Source: Sneathia sanguinegens
Lineage (GTDB): Bacteria; Fusobacteriota; Fusobacteriia; Fusobacteriales; Leptotrichiaceae
Assembly: GCF_042033325.1 (NCBI RefSeq)
Contig: NZ_CP160095.1
DNA: 64,000 nucleotides
Direction: 5' to 3' (one strand)
The position numbers and the translations under genes are program-made. Positions within the stretch are counted from its first letter, which is position 1; each line of letters starts with the position of its first letter. Below, piece by piece: positions 51,889 through 61,493 of the stretch. The notes beneath the pieces are model-generated. The model did no database searches and was not told the origin of the DNA. It saw nothing but the letters and a program-made list of their open reading frames with translations.

Positions 51889-52310
51889 TAGCTATAAAAT
51901 TATTGTTTAATATTTTATTTGTTTTTATCTCTTATAGAGATATAAAAGAAAGAATATTACCAGAATTGTATCTTATACTAATGTTAATTTTAAGTTTAAT
52001 AAAAAACTTTCAAAATTTCAATCTATTCAATTTATATTTGTCAATGTCAATTTTCACATTTCCAATATTTATTCAAATGTTAATAGAGTTCTATATAAAA
52101 AAAGAAATTATAGGTTTAGGGGATATAAAATTATTTACTATTTTAAGTATATATTTTTGTAGGACAGACTTAATTTTTGTGTATAAATTTTACACAAGTT
52201 TATATATAATAGGGGCAATAATTGTTTTAATTTTTAGAAGAATTAAGGGTTATTTTCCTTTTGCCCCAATAATTTATTTAACATATATCATAGGAGAATT
52301 TTTATTATGA
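51885..52310 (+). CDS. prepilin peptidase (A24), short form
   Basis: The product has 141 residues and five or six membrane helices. Catalytic Asp19 (SYRDIKERILP) and Asp80 (GLGDIKL). The N-terminal methylase domain of classical PilD is absent, so it may only cleave, not N-methylate. The ATGA overlap couples it to the pilin gene. Confidence 0.85.
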   Translation: MIAIKLLFNILFVFISYRDIKERILPELYLILMLILSLIKNFQNFNLFNLYLSMSIFTFPIFIQMLIEFYIKKEIIGLGDIKLFTILSIYFCRTDLIFVYKFYTSLYIIGAIIVLIFRRIKGYFPFAPIIYLTYIIGEFLL

Positions 52311-52699
52311 ATAATAAAGGGGAGCTACTAATAGAAAGTTTACTTTCACTTGTTATAATTACTATAGCACTAATACCGATATTTTTTACTATAAATAACA
52401 TTTATGGCATAAATAATAAGGTTAATTTGCAAAGTAAACATATAATTAATCAAAAAAACTTATTAGAATATTTGAAAAGTTTGGAGTATAAAAAAATAGA
52501 AAAAAAAGTTGGAAATAAAAAATTCAAAAATATAAAAGAAGCCTTCAAGTATTTTAATATTTCAACGGATAATTACTATAATTTAGATAAAGAAATTAGT
52601 GTAAGTATTACTAAAACAAACGAATGTTTTTCATTATTTAAAACCGAATATATTTATAAATTGAAAGTTGGTAATTATGAAGATTATTATATTCCATAA
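52307..52699 (+). CDS. minor pilin (GspI/PilV-like)
   Basis: The product has 130 residues. MNNKG then ELLIESLLSLVIITIALIPI is a class III signal with Glu5 after the Gly. The short leader is typical. The C-terminal domain (YKLKVGNYEDYYIP) is small. It probably joins the priming tip complex. Confidence 0.75.
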   Translation: MNNKGELLIESLLSLVIITIALIPIFFTINNIYGINNKVNLQSKHIINQKNLLEYLKSLEYKKIEKKVGNKKFKNIKEAFKYFNISTDNYYNLDKEISVSITKTNECFSLFKTEYIYKLKVGNYEDYYIP

Positions 52700-53090
52700 C
52701 AAAGGAATAATTTTATTAGAATATTTAATAGTAGTAAGTCTATTTTATATTTTCTTAGGCATAACTATATTGTTTAATAAACAAAATATAAAAATAAGAA
52801 ATGAAATAAATAGGGATATAGCAAGTTATGAAATAAGTAAAATTTTAGATAAAATATCCGATAAATTAATATTTTCAAATAAATTAAAATATAGTAAAAA
52901 TAAAATAGAAACAGATGATTTTATACTAACATTTGATAAACATAAGGCAAGTGTTTATAGTAATCAAAATATACAAGCAGATATTTTGTTCAATTATGAT
53001 GAATATCAAATAGAAAAAAAAGAAGATAGATTTATTTTTAAATTTAAAATAAAAGATAAGTTGATTTATAAGGTGATGAGTTTAAAATGA
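52677..53090 (+). CDS. minor pilin (GspJ/PilW-like)
   Basis: About 137 residues from the ATG at 52677, inside the preceding gene; the frame opens at a TTG at 52668. FHNKG then IILLEYLIVVSLFYIF is a class III signal with Glu5. The GspJ/PilW naming is by gene order only. Confidence 0.7.
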   Translation: MKIIIFHNKGIILLEYLIVVSLFYIFLGITILFNKQNIKIRNEINRDIASYEISKILDKISDKLIFSNKLKYSKNKIETDDFILTFDKHKASVYSNQNIQADILFNYDEYQIEKKEDRFIFKFKIKDKLIYKVMSLK

Positions 53091-53725
53091 AAAATAAAAA
53101 TAAGGGTTCTTCTTTGATCTATATTTTAATAATATTATCAGTTATGTCTATTGTAACTTATACTTTTTTTGACTATGTATATAATAAAAATAAAAATTTT
53201 AAATTAGATGGTTCTATTCAGAATAAGCAAATTTTAAAAAAAAGATTAATAAAAAAGGAAAAAAAACAAGCTAAAATAATTAGTTCAAGGAAATATGGCT
53301 ATTATGAATATATGTGGTTTTTAATGGGAAGGCAATTTTCAACTAATTATGTTAAAAATGATGGAGCATATTTTAATATATATTTTTACGATTTAGATAC
53401 TGAAGATGCAATACAATATTTGGAATTAAGATTAGTTAAACTTTTTAAAAAAATGATAGAGGAAGATTGTTTAGTTTATGCAGATAATAAGTCGGTTAAG
53501 AGTATAGGAGGTTATGAAATCGTAAGTGTAAAAAGTTCTAGAGGATATGAAACATTGCCACTTAGAAGAGATAAGGATTATGGAATAGTAACAGTAAGAT
53601 ATAGGAAAAAAATATTAGGCATTACTTTAGAAGTAGAGGAAAGAATGAAATTTGTTAGAGATGAAGTGTATTATACAAGTGTAACTATAGATTATAAATT
53701 TATAAATGGTGATAAATATGACTGA
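53087..53725 (+). CDS. minor pilin-like protein (GspK/PilX-like)
   Basis: The product has 212 residues. KNKNKG then SSLIYILIILSVMSIVTYTF: a class III-type signal without Glu5, as in GspK-like tip pilins. The larger soluble domain is charged, with KSVKSIGGYEIVSVKSSRG and YGIVTVRYRKK. Coupled to its neighbours by overlaps. Confidence 0.65.
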   Translation: MKNKNKGSSLIYILIILSVMSIVTYTFFDYVYNKNKNFKLDGSIQNKQILKKRLIKKEKKQAKIISSRKYGYYEYMWFLMGRQFSTNYVKNDGAYFNIYFYDLDTEDAIQYLELRLVKLFKKMIEEDCLVYADNKSVKSIGGYEIVSVKSSRGYETLPLRRDKDYGIVTVRYRKKILGITLEVEERMKFVRDEVYYTSVTIDYKFINGDKYD

Positions 53726-54614
53726 AATATTTATTAAAAAGAATAAAATTTTTATAAAAAAACAAGATGAAATTTTTTCTTTTAAATTTGTAGATTTAGA
53801 GAAAGATTTTGAAGAGATTATGCTACAAGCAAATCTTAGTAAAAAAGATAAATTTACCGTTATTTTAGATGTTAAAACAAGAGAAATAGAGTATTATAAA
53901 GATATTTTTGCTTTTTTTAATCTTAGAATAAAAAAACTTTTTAAAATGGAAGAATATATTAAAACTTTAAATGAAGAAATAGTATATTTAGGTGAAGAAA
54001 GTAGTTTACATTTTGATGGTAAAAATATAGAAGAACTTGATGTAACTTACGAAGATAATTATGATTTTGCAAATATTAAAACTTTGTATGTTGATGAAGA
54101 AAATATAAATGAAATATTTAAAGCTATAGCTAAAGTGAAATTGACAAATGAAATAAAGAACCCATATTTAATTAAAAATTTAATTTTACTTATTTGTAGT
54201 ATAGCTATCTTAAGCTTAAGTTTCGTAATTTCAAGTACTTTTTTTAATGTAGCAAGGTTGCAAAAAGAAATAAATGTTATAAAAAATAAAAAAATAAAAT
54301 TAGATGCTAATATTATTGCAACAAAGACATATATCAAAAATTTACAAAAAGAATTAGAAAAAAATGAAAATTTATTAATTCAAGATGTTAATCTTTCAAA
54401 AAAAGAATATTACACTTTAATAAAATATATAATAGATAGTAGTAAAAAAGGAATAAATTTTAAAAGGATAGACTATGGAGATAAAGAATTAATTTTAGAA
54501 GGTGTTGCAGACAAATATGAGGGAATATTGCAAAGTTTTTCTAAAGCAAAAATAGATTATTTAATTAGTTTAGATGAAGGGATAGGATTTAAGGTGGTGA
54601 TAAACTATGAATAA
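53718..54614 (+). CDS. PilN/GspL-like inner-membrane protein
   Basis: About 298 residues from the ATG at 53718 (ggtgat site). Residues 1-145 are cytoplasmic with no recognised fold; they may be a reduced GspL/PilM domain. One membrane helix at about 157-177 (LILLICSIAILSLSFVI), then a coiled coil (about 185-225) and a small ferredoxin-like domain (NFKRIDYGDKELILEGVADK). This layout is that of GspL, or PilM-PilN fused. It should link the motor to the pseudopilins. Confidence 0.75.
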   Translation: MTEIFIKKNKIFIKKQDEIFSFKFVDLEKDFEEIMLQANLSKKDKFTVILDVKTREIEYYKDIFAFFNLRIKKLFKMEEYIKTLNEEIVYLGEESSLHFDGKNIEELDVTYEDNYDFANIKTLYVDEENINEIFKAIAKVKLTNEIKNPYLIKNLILLICSIAILSLSFVISSTFFNVARLQKEINVIKNKKIKLDANIIATKTYIKNLQKELEKNENLLIQDVNLSKKEYYTLIKYIIDSSKKGINFKRIDYGDKELILEGVADKYEGILQSFSKAKIDYLISLDEGIGFKVVINYE

Positions 54615-55146
54615 ACAACTAGAAAATTATATTGGTTTAATATTTTTTTCTTTCTCTGTTCTAATTTCTATTTATTTAATGAATACAGCATATAATAAAT
54701 ATAAAATTAAAGGTTATGAAAAATTAGATATAATAAATAAATTGAAAATAAATGAAGACGAAATAAAAGACTTAAAAAGCACAAAAAAAGAATTAGAAGA
54801 TAAAATAGTAAATTATCAAGATAGCTTGAATAATAAAAAAGATATGTTGGCGACATATGAATTAAGCGATAATGATTTTAAAAAAATTATGTATAAACTT
54901 GCACAAACAAGTGGGTTAAGATTAATAGATATGACGAAAAAACAAAAGATAAGTAATTTTTTTGACTACAAATTATACTATTCAAATATAAAATTAAAAG
55001 GTGATCTAATTTCTTTAGGTAAATTCCTTTATTATATAAATAAAATTCCTTATCATATTGATACTGAAAAATTTACCTTAAATATTTCTGGAGATGTTCA
55101 AATATTAAACTTGGGATATTTGCAAAAAGGTGATGAAAATGATTAA
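54607..55146 (+). CDS. PilO/GspM-like protein
   Basis: The product has 179 residues. One N-terminal membrane helix (GLIFFSFSVLISIYLMN), a coiled coil (about 45-85, ELEDKIVNYQDSLNNKKDM) and a C-terminal ferredoxin-like domain (LKGDLISLGKFLYYINKIPY). Typical PilO/GspM layout, forming a dimer with the preceding protein. Confidence 0.78.
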   Translation: MNKQLENYIGLIFFSFSVLISIYLMNTAYNKYKIKGYEKLDIINKLKINEDEIKDLKSTKKELEDKIVNYQDSLNNKKDMLATYELSDNDFKKIMYKLAQTSGLRLIDMTKKQKISNFFDYKLYYSNIKLKGDLISLGKFLYYINKIPYHIDTEKFTLNISGDVQILNLGYLQKGDEND

Positions 55147-56110
55147 AAAAATTTTTATGTATGTAACATTATTTGCAGTAATCTGCTTTTCATATACTAA
55201 TAAAAAAATGGAAGAAAAAGCCGATTCTTTATTTATACCTATTAGTTTGAAAGGTAAAAATATAGTAAAAGAACAAGACAAAAATTTTCAAATCAAAAAA
55301 AATTCTGTATATAAATTAAAAAATAAATTGGCTATTGATTTATTGCCAATATTAAATGGAATATCTGAAGCAAAAATAAAAGGTATAGATAATTTTTTAG
55401 TAATAACAGGTACGGATAATGAAATTAGTGAAATGTGCAAATTAATAGAAAAATTAGATGTTGAAAAGCAACAGGTTTTATTGAAATTGAATATAATAGA
55501 CACAAGTAAAAATTTATTTGATAGATTAGGATTTAATTGGAAACTAAATAAAAATTTTTCTTTTGCAGGTGTAATAGCAGAATTTTTAGGAGGTAATTTA
55601 AGTTTTTCAAATTTATTAACCAATAATAGTAGATTATTGGATGTTGATATAGATGCATTAAAAGAAAATGGAGAACTTGTTTTAAAATCAAGTCCTAATA
55701 TAGTTGTTTTAGATGGGGATAAAGGTATATTTAAGGTCACTGATGAAAGTATTTTTGAGGTAAAAAATAGTGAAAATAAAAATAGTAATATAATTTCAAG
55801 AGAAGCAGGAATAATATTAGAAGTTGAACCAAAAATAAAAAAAGACTATATTCAAATAAAATTAAAGGCAGAAGTAAGTAATTTTAAATCAAAAGATATG
55901 AAAAAACAGAATATTATAGAAACAGTTATAAATATTGAAAATAATAAAAGCATGTTTATCGGTGGAGCAACAAGTATAGTTAAAGATGATACTAAATCAA
56001 AAACACCTATTCTTGGAGATATACCTATTATAGGTAGTTTATTCACATATCAAACTAGAGGTAATGTTCAAAGAGAAATTTATATGGAGTTAGAGGCGAA
56101 AATAATATGA
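55139..56110 (+). CDS. short secretin (PilQ/GspD family)
   Basis: About 323 residues from the ATG at 55139 (aggtgat). N-terminal hydrophobic signal (MYVTLFAVICFSYT). One N1/N2-like repeat (ISEAKIKGIDNFLVITGTDN), then the secretin core VLLKLNIIDTSKNLFDRLG and the C-terminal signature TPILGDIPIIGSLFTYQTRG. Secretins are usually 500-700 residues, so most periplasmic N domains are missing. It forms the outer-membrane channel and supports a diderm host. Confidence 0.88.
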   Translation: MIKKIFMYVTLFAVICFSYTNKKMEEKADSLFIPISLKGKNIVKEQDKNFQIKKNSVYKLKNKLAIDLLPILNGISEAKIKGIDNFLVITGTDNEISEMCKLIEKLDVEKQQVLLKLNIIDTSKNLFDRLGFNWKLNKNFSFAGVIAEFLGGNLSFSNLLTNNSRLLDVDIDALKENGELVLKSSPNIVVLDGDKGIFKVTDESIFEVKNSENKNSNIISREAGIILEVEPKIKKDYIQIKLKAEVSNFKSKDMKKQNIIETVINIENNKSMFIGGATSIVKDDTKSKTPILGDIPIIGSLFTYQTRGNVQREIYMELEAKII

Positions 56111-57111
56111 CAGAATTTACTTTTAGGAAAAAATTTGTTGAACAATTAAGCGATTTATTAGAAGGAGAAATAAATTTAATAGAAGCCATAACAATATTAA
56201 AAAGGGTATTTAAGGGTAAATATAAGGAAAAAATACAAAAGTTAAAGCTTCAATTAGAAAAAGGAAAAGATTTAGATGTTGCTTTTTTGAATATATCAAA
56301 AGACAAGGAGTTTTTATCTTTTATTAAAACAAGTCAAAAAACTGGGGATTTAAAGGGTTGTATGAAACTTTTGAAAGAAAAATATCAATTCATTTCACAA
56401 ATAAAATCTGAAATAATATCTATAATAATCTATCCGGTAGTTGTAATAAGTACAGCTATAATAATTTTAAATGTCTTATTAATGGTTGTTGTTCCTAAAT
56501 TTATAGAAATTTATAAAGATCTAGATCAAGAATTACCTAATTTAACAAAATCCGTTATAAATATTTCAGAATTTTTATTAAGATTTAAACTATATATATT
56601 ATTAATTTTTTTAAGTTTAATTGTCTTAATAACATATTTAATAAAGTCAAATAATATTATTTATCATTCTATTATTTTAAAAAATGGCTTAATAAGAGAT
56701 TATCATATATTAGGTTTTACCCAAACTATGTATGCAGCTTTTGCTTCAAAAATAATATTTTTGGATGCATTAAAAATTTGTATGGATACAAATAATCAGG
56801 CATTTAAATATGAATTACAAAAAATATTTAAGAAAATAGAAAAAGGTGATAGCATAACTATGGCTTTTGAAAAAGCAAAGTACTTTGATATTGAGTATAA
56901 AAATTATATCTCTATAGCAGATGCTACAGGAGAAGTTGAAAAGGTTTTTAAAACTTTGACCACTATAAAAAATAATAGATTAAGATATAAAATAAGAATT
57001 TATTTAAAATTTTTAGAACCAATATCTATTATGATTATTGCATTGTTCGTAGGACTTATTGTTCTTGCTATTATGTTACCATTATTTAATCTTGGTGAAA
57101 GTATAATGTAA
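56107..57111 (+). CDS. PilC/GspF inner-membrane platform protein
   Basis: The product has 334 residues. Two homologous cytoplasmic helical domains (LSDLLEGEINLIEAITILKR and AAFASKIIFLDALKICMDTN), three membrane helices and the C-terminal MIIALFVGLIVLAIMLPLFN. It couples the ATPase to filament growth. Last gene of the operon, followed by a strong terminator. Confidence 0.88.
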   Translation: MTEFTFRKKFVEQLSDLLEGEINLIEAITILKRVFKGKYKEKIQKLKLQLEKGKDLDVAFLNISKDKEFLSFIKTSQKTGDLKGCMKLLKEKYQFISQIKSEIISIIIYPVVVISTAIIILNVLLMVVVPKFIEIYKDLDQELPNLTKSVINISEFLLRFKLYILLIFLSLIVLITYLIKSNNIIYHSIILKNGLIRDYHILGFTQTMYAAFASKIIFLDALKICMDTNNQAFKYELQKIFKKIEKGDSITMAFEKAKYFDIEYKNYISIADATGEVEKVFKTLTTIKNNRLRYKIRIYLKFLEPISIMIIALFVGLIVLAIMLPLFNLGESIM

Positions 57112-57118
57112 ATTATTA

Positions 57119-57153
57119 AAATAACTAGGTAAAAATTAGCCTAGTTATTTTTT
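57119..57153 (+). terminator. terminator of the filament operon
   Basis: aataactagg and cctagttatt form a 10-bp stem with a ten-base loop, then a T-run. Confidence 0.88.
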
Positions 57154-57192
57154 TAAGACTAAAAATATGTTAAAATATACTTGGTGATTAAT

Positions 57193-58125
57193 ATGAATTT
57201 ATATGAAAAAATTGATCCATATAATAAAGGATATTTAAAAGTTTCCAAATTGCATAGTATATATTATGAGGAATGTGGAAATAAAAATGGAATACCCATA
57301 GTATTTGTACATGGTGGACCAGGGTGTGGAAGTGGAGAAATTGCAAGACAATTTTTTAACAAAGAAAAATATAGAATAATAATTTTTGATCAAAGAGGAT
57401 CAGGTAGGTCAAAACCCTTTGTTGAATTAAGAGAAAATACCACATTTGATTTGGTAGAAGATATGGAAAAATTAAGAAAAACTCTAAAAATAGATAAATG
57501 GATATTATTTGGTGGGAGTTGGGGAACAACTTTGAGTTTAGTTTATGCCATCAATTATCCAGAAAATGTTAGTGGACTTATACTAAGAGGTATTTTTTTA
57601 GCAAGGAAAGAAGATGTGGATTGGCTTTACTGTGGTGGAGCTGGGCAATTTTTCCCTGAAGAATTTGAAAAATATATTTCCATATTAAGTGAAGAAGAAA
57701 GAAAAGATATAATAGCAAGTTATATGAAATATTTATCTTCGGATGATATGAAGATAGTTTCAAAATATGCAAAATTTTGGAATGATTGGGAAAGTAGTTG
57801 TGTTAGATTATATCCAATGAAATTAGCAGATGAAGTAACTGAATATGATATTGCAGTTGCTAGATTGGAGTGCCATTATTTCTATAATAACAGCTTTATT
57901 AAAGAAAACTATATTTTAGATAATATTGACAAGATTAAAAATATTAAAACATTGATATGTCATGGTAGATATGATGTAGATTGTAGACCAAGTGGAGCAT
58001 ATCAATTAGCTAAACATATGAATAATTGTAAATTAATATTTGTTGATGCTTCTGGGCATTCATCATTTGAGCCAGGTATAGCTAAACAACTTATTGAATT
58101 TACAGATGGGTGGGAAGAAAAATGA
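57193..58125 (+). CDS. pip: proline iminopeptidase
   Basis: About 310 residues from the ATG at 57193 (the frame opens at a TTG four codons earlier). Alpha/beta hydrolase of family S33: oxyanion HGGPGCGSG, DQRGSGRS, nucleophile Ser in GGSWGTTLSL, Asp in HGRYDVDCRP and His in ASGHSSFEPG. It removes N-terminal proline from peptides, fitting an amino-acid-scavenging lifestyle. It overlaps the TPR gene by 4 bases. Confidence 0.9.
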   Translation: MNLYEKIDPYNKGYLKVSKLHSIYYEECGNKNGIPIVFVHGGPGCGSGEIARQFFNKEKYRIIIFDQRGSGRSKPFVELRENTTFDLVEDMEKLRKTLKIDKWILFGGSWGTTLSLVYAINYPENVSGLILRGIFLARKEDVDWLYCGGAGQFFPEEFEKYISILSEEERKDIIASYMKYLSSDDMKIVSKYAKFWNDWESSCVRLYPMKLADEVTEYDIAVARLECHYFYNNSFIKENYILDNIDKIKNIKTLICHGRYDVDCRPSGAYQLAKHMNNCKLIFVDASGHSSFEPGIAKQLIEFTDGWEEK

Positions 58126-58964
58126 CTATAAGAGAAAAAATAGATAGTATTAATAAAATGACAGAAGAAAGAAAAATTTTAATAAAAGAAAGTAAGACAG
58201 TAGAAGAAGTTGAATTATTAAAAAAAATGCTTAAATATACTGAAGAAGTGTATGGAGAAGATTCAAATAGTACTATTAAATTATTAAATGAATTAGGTGG
58301 TACTTCAAAATATATAGGTGAATATGATCTTGGAATTTCATGCTTACAAAAAGCATTAGATATAATAGAAAAAAAATTTGGAATAGATAGTATTACATAT
58401 GCAACAACAACTTTGAATTTATGTGAAGTCTATAGATTTAAAGGTGAATTGAATAAATTGGAAAATTTATATAAGACAGTTATTTCAATATATGAAAAAT
58501 ATAAGATGATAAATTCTTATGAATATGCAAGTGTCTGTAATAATTTAGGTTTATACTATCAAGATACAGAACAATATGAAAAAGCTTTAGAATTACATTT
58601 GAAAAGTTTAGAAATATTAAAGAATATGCCTGATTATAAGGTAGCTTTTGCAACAACATATAATAATTTGGCAATAGCATATAGAATGTTAGGGCAAAAT
58701 GAAAAATCTGATGAATGTATAAAAATAAGTTTGGATATTTATGAAAAAGAAGTTGGTAAAGGACATGCTATGTATTCAGCAGCAATTAATAATTTAGCGG
58801 TTACTTTCTATAACAAAGGTGAGCTTGAAAAGGCATTAGAATTATTTAAAAAAGTATTATTTATTTGTGAAGCTTCATTTGGAAGAGGAAGTATAAATTA
58901 CGAAAAAGTTAAAGAAAATGTTGATATGGTTAAAGAAACAATAGAAATGAGAAAAAGAAAATGA
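58122..58964 (+). CDS. tetratricopeptide-repeat protein
   Basis: The product has 280 residues from the ATG at 58122. About five TPRs spaced near 42 residues, of the kinesin-light-chain-like type (YDLGISCLQKALDIIEKKFG, YEKALELHLKSLEILKN, LEKALELFKKVLFICEASFG). No enzymatic domain. It probably binds a partner, most simply the DUF4037 or DUF4125 protein encoded next (overlap of 4 bases). Confidence 0.85.
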   Translation: MTIREKIDSINKMTEERKILIKESKTVEEVELLKKMLKYTEEVYGEDSNSTIKLLNELGGTSKYIGEYDLGISCLQKALDIIEKKFGIDSITYATTTLNLCEVYRFKGELNKLENLYKTVISIYEKYKMINSYEYASVCNNLGLYYQDTEQYEKALELHLKSLEILKNMPDYKVAFATTYNNLAIAYRMLGQNEKSDECIKISLDIYEKEVGKGHAMYSAAINNLAVTFYNKGELEKALELFKKVLFICEASFGRGSINYEKVKENVDMVKETIEMRKRK

Positions 58965-59848
58965 AGGGTATGGAATTAGTTAAGGAAAACTTTTTTAATA
59001 ATACTTTACCAATACTTAGAGAATATGATATTAAAATTTCAGCAGGTTTAGTTGGATATGGTTCAGAATGTTATGGCTTTGATGATGAATATTCAAAAGA
59101 TCATGATTTTAGTAAACAAGCTTGTATATGGTTAAAAAAAGAAGATTATGAAAAATATGGTAAAGAAATAAATGAAAGAATATTAGATGAACATTATAAG
59201 AAAACAAAAACAGTTTGGTCTAATGATAGAAGAGGTGTATTAGACATAGATAAGTTTATTTTTACTTTTTTAGGAACTACAAGAGGACCTGAAACTGATG
59301 AAGACTTTCTTAATATACCAGAATATTTATTGTCTTCTTTTACCAATGGTGAAATATTTATTGATGAATTGGGTATAATAACAGAAGTAAGAAAAAAGGT
59401 TGAGTTTTATCCAAGAGATATAAGATATAATAGAATAGCAACTAGATGTATGAATGCTTCAAGAGAAGGTTTGTACAATTATGAAAGATGTTTAAAAAGA
59501 AATGAAATGGTTGCTTGTAATCAAGCTTTATCAAAATTTATAGAAGAAACAATAGAGTTATATCATTTAATTTATAAAAAATATTGCCCTTATTATAAAT
59601 GGTATCACAGAATGCTTAAAACTTTTGATGAAAAAGCTGCTAATTTTTACGATAGATTAGTTGATAGCAATACAAGCAGTCAAGAAAAGTTAAATATAAT
59701 AAGTATGATATGTAGTGATATAATAGATAAATTAGAAAAAGAAGAAATAATAATTAGAGTTAGCGACTATCTAGGTTATTATGGACCTATTATTCAATCA
59801 AGAATAGATAATGATAGAATAAGAGATTTAGGATTTTGGAGTGATTAA
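58961..59848 (+). CDS. DUF4037 nucleotidyltransferase-like protein
   Basis: The product has 295 residues. GLVGYGSECYGFDDEYSKDH places a Gly-Ser and closely spaced Asp residues as in the nucleotidyltransferase fold, followed by DIDKFIFTFLG. The C-terminal half (RDIRYNRIATRCMNASREGL, ACNQALSKFIEETIELYHLI) is helical and HEPN/KNTase-like. The reaction is unknown; AMP or NMP transfer to protein or a small molecule is possible. It overlaps the DUF4125 gene by 8 bases. Confidence 0.78.
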   Translation: MKGMELVKENFFNNTLPILREYDIKISAGLVGYGSECYGFDDEYSKDHDFSKQACIWLKKEDYEKYGKEINERILDEHYKKTKTVWSNDRRGVLDIDKFIFTFLGTTRGPETDEDFLNIPEYLLSSFTNGEIFIDELGIITEVRKKVEFYPRDIRYNRIATRCMNASREGLYNYERCLKRNEMVACNQALSKFIEETIELYHLIYKKYCPYYKWYHRMLKTFDEKAANFYDRLVDSNTSSQEKLNIISMICSDIIDKLEKEEIIIRVSDYLGYYGPIIQSRIDNDRIRDLGFWSD

Positions 59849-60449
59849 GTTGAAGGAATTAATAGATATTATTTTAGAAATTGAATGGAATTATTTTACA
59901 AATTTAAAAAATACTGGAGGAAGAGCAAGTTGTCAAGATAATAAAAAAGAATTTCTTATTACAAGAGGAAGTCAATGGGAAAATCTAAATATACAAATTT
60001 TATTAAGCTATCTTGATGATTTAAAACAATATAAATTGGAAGGAAGAAATCCTTTATTTGAAAAATATGCGTATATGATGCAATATACTCACAAGGATGA
60101 ATATGAAAAATTAGTTAAATATTTACCGAAAAAAAATGAAAAAAAAGAAAAATTAATTGATAAAATAGAAGAAATTGTGATGAATTGGGAAAGAGAGTTT
60201 ATAAAAAAATATCCTAATTTAGCAAAATATGTTAGAGGTGTAGATGTCGATGATACAGGGCTTATAGCATCTACTAGAACATATTTAAGAGGTGAACATA
60301 GTACTTATTCATATAAAACTAATCTTCTATACTTAAATTATATATCTTCTATTGACTATAATTTGGCAGAAAAGATATATGAAACAATATTTAAGAAAAA
60401 AGGATATAAGAATTTAGAAGAAGTTGAAAATATTGTACGTGGAGGATAG
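59841..60449 (+). CDS. DUF4125 protein
   Basis: The product has 202 residues. EIEWNYFTNLKNTGGRASCQ, then FLITRGSQWE and YPNLAKYVRG, TYLRGEHSTYS are the family's conserved stretches. Mostly helical, cytosolic, function unknown. In this window it follows TPR and DUF4037 proteins and lies directly before a PTS EIIC gene with no gap. Confidence 0.78.
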   Translation: MIKLKELIDIILEIEWNYFTNLKNTGGRASCQDNKKEFLITRGSQWENLNIQILLSYLDDLKQYKLEGRNPLFEKYAYMMQYTHKDEYEKLVKYLPKKNEKKEKLIDKIEEIVMNWEREFIKKYPNLAKYVRGVDVDDTGLIASTRTYLRGEHSTYSYKTNLLYLNYISSIDYNLAEKIYETIFKKKGYKNLEEVENIVRGG

Positions 60450-61442
60450 ATGCAAAAATTTATAAAATTACTTGGTGAAATTTTCAGTCCGATAATACCT
60501 ATATTGCTTGTAGGTGGTTTATTGTGTGCTATATGTAATTTAGTTCATTTTTCTAAATTTAAAGAAATAGAGCAAATGTTAAAATTAATCTCTCAAATTC
60601 CATTTAAGTGTTTACCAGTATTTATCGCCTTTTCAGCTACAAAGGCCTTTGGAGGTAATGCATATTTGGGAGCATTTTTAGCATTAATTATGATAAATCC
60701 AGAAATTTCTATTAAATATAAAATGGATTATCAAGCAACAGTTTTGCCTATTATAATAATGTCATATATACTTGTGTTTATTGAAAAAAAGTTAAAAAAA
60801 ATTGTAAATAAGAATGTCGGAGACATTTTAGCTCCAATATTAGCACTAGTTATAACAGCTTATTTAACTTTAACTTTTGCAGGGAAGGTATTATTATATT
60901 TAGGAAATGGACTTAGTGTAGTAGTATTATTTATTTACAATAAGTTAGGTTTTATTGGCTCAGGAATATTAGGCTTTGTATATGCACCCATAGTAATAAC
61001 AGGCTTACATCATGCTTTATTGCCTATAGAAACTAATTTGTTAAAAGTAAATGGAAATTTTATAACACCCATTGCTGCAATTTCAAATATAGCTCAGGCT
61101 GGGTCAGTTTTTGCAGTATATTTTTTAGAAAAAGATAAAAAAGAGAAGAATGTTCAGGCACTTGCTGGAGTTTCAGCCTTATTAGGAATAACAGAACCGG
61201 CTATGTTTGGGGTTAATTTAAAATATAAAAGGGCCTTTTATTCATCTTTAGTTGGAAGTATGTTAGCTTGTATATTTTTAGGGCTTTATAAAGCAAGAGC
61301 AATTTCAGTGGGTATAACAGGAATATTTGTGTTTTTAATAATGCCTTTAAATAAAATAGTAATATTCTTTATTTCTGCAATAATTGCCTTTGGAATATCT
61401 TTTATATCAACATACTATTTTTTAAGAGGAACTTTAGAATAA
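60450..61442 (+). CDS. PTS EIIC permease domain protein, stand-alone
   Basis: The product has 330 residues and about ten membrane helices. Glucose/sucrose-superfamily EIIC marks: NAYLGAFLALIMINPEI, TGLHHALLPIETNLL and GVSALLGITEPAMFGVNLKY. The usual EIIB domain with its phospho-Cys is absent, so transport would need EIIB from elsewhere, and EIIA might be Crr. It starts one base after the DUF4125 stop. Alternatively it may act as a sensor rather than a transporter. Confidence 0.85.
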   Translation: MQKFIKLLGEIFSPIIPILLVGGLLCAICNLVHFSKFKEIEQMLKLISQIPFKCLPVFIAFSATKAFGGNAYLGAFLALIMINPEISIKYKMDYQATVLPIIIMSYILVFIEKKLKKIVNKNVGDILAPILALVITAYLTLTFAGKVLLYLGNGLSVVVLFIYNKLGFIGSGILGFVYAPIVITGLHHALLPIETNLLKVNGNFITPIAAISNIAQAGSVFAVYFLEKDKKEKNVQALAGVSALLGITEPAMFGVNLKYKRAFYSSLVGSMLACIFLGLYKARAISVGITGIFVFLIMPLNKIVIFFISAIIAFGISFISTYYFLRGTLE

Positions 61443-61493
61443 TGAAGCTCCTTTTTAATTGCATTTACTTTTTAATTATGTTACTATTTATAT

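Noticed and set aside
55288..56046. Minus-strand open frames opposite the secretin gene
   Set aside because: Antisense to a clear secretin; no independent signals.
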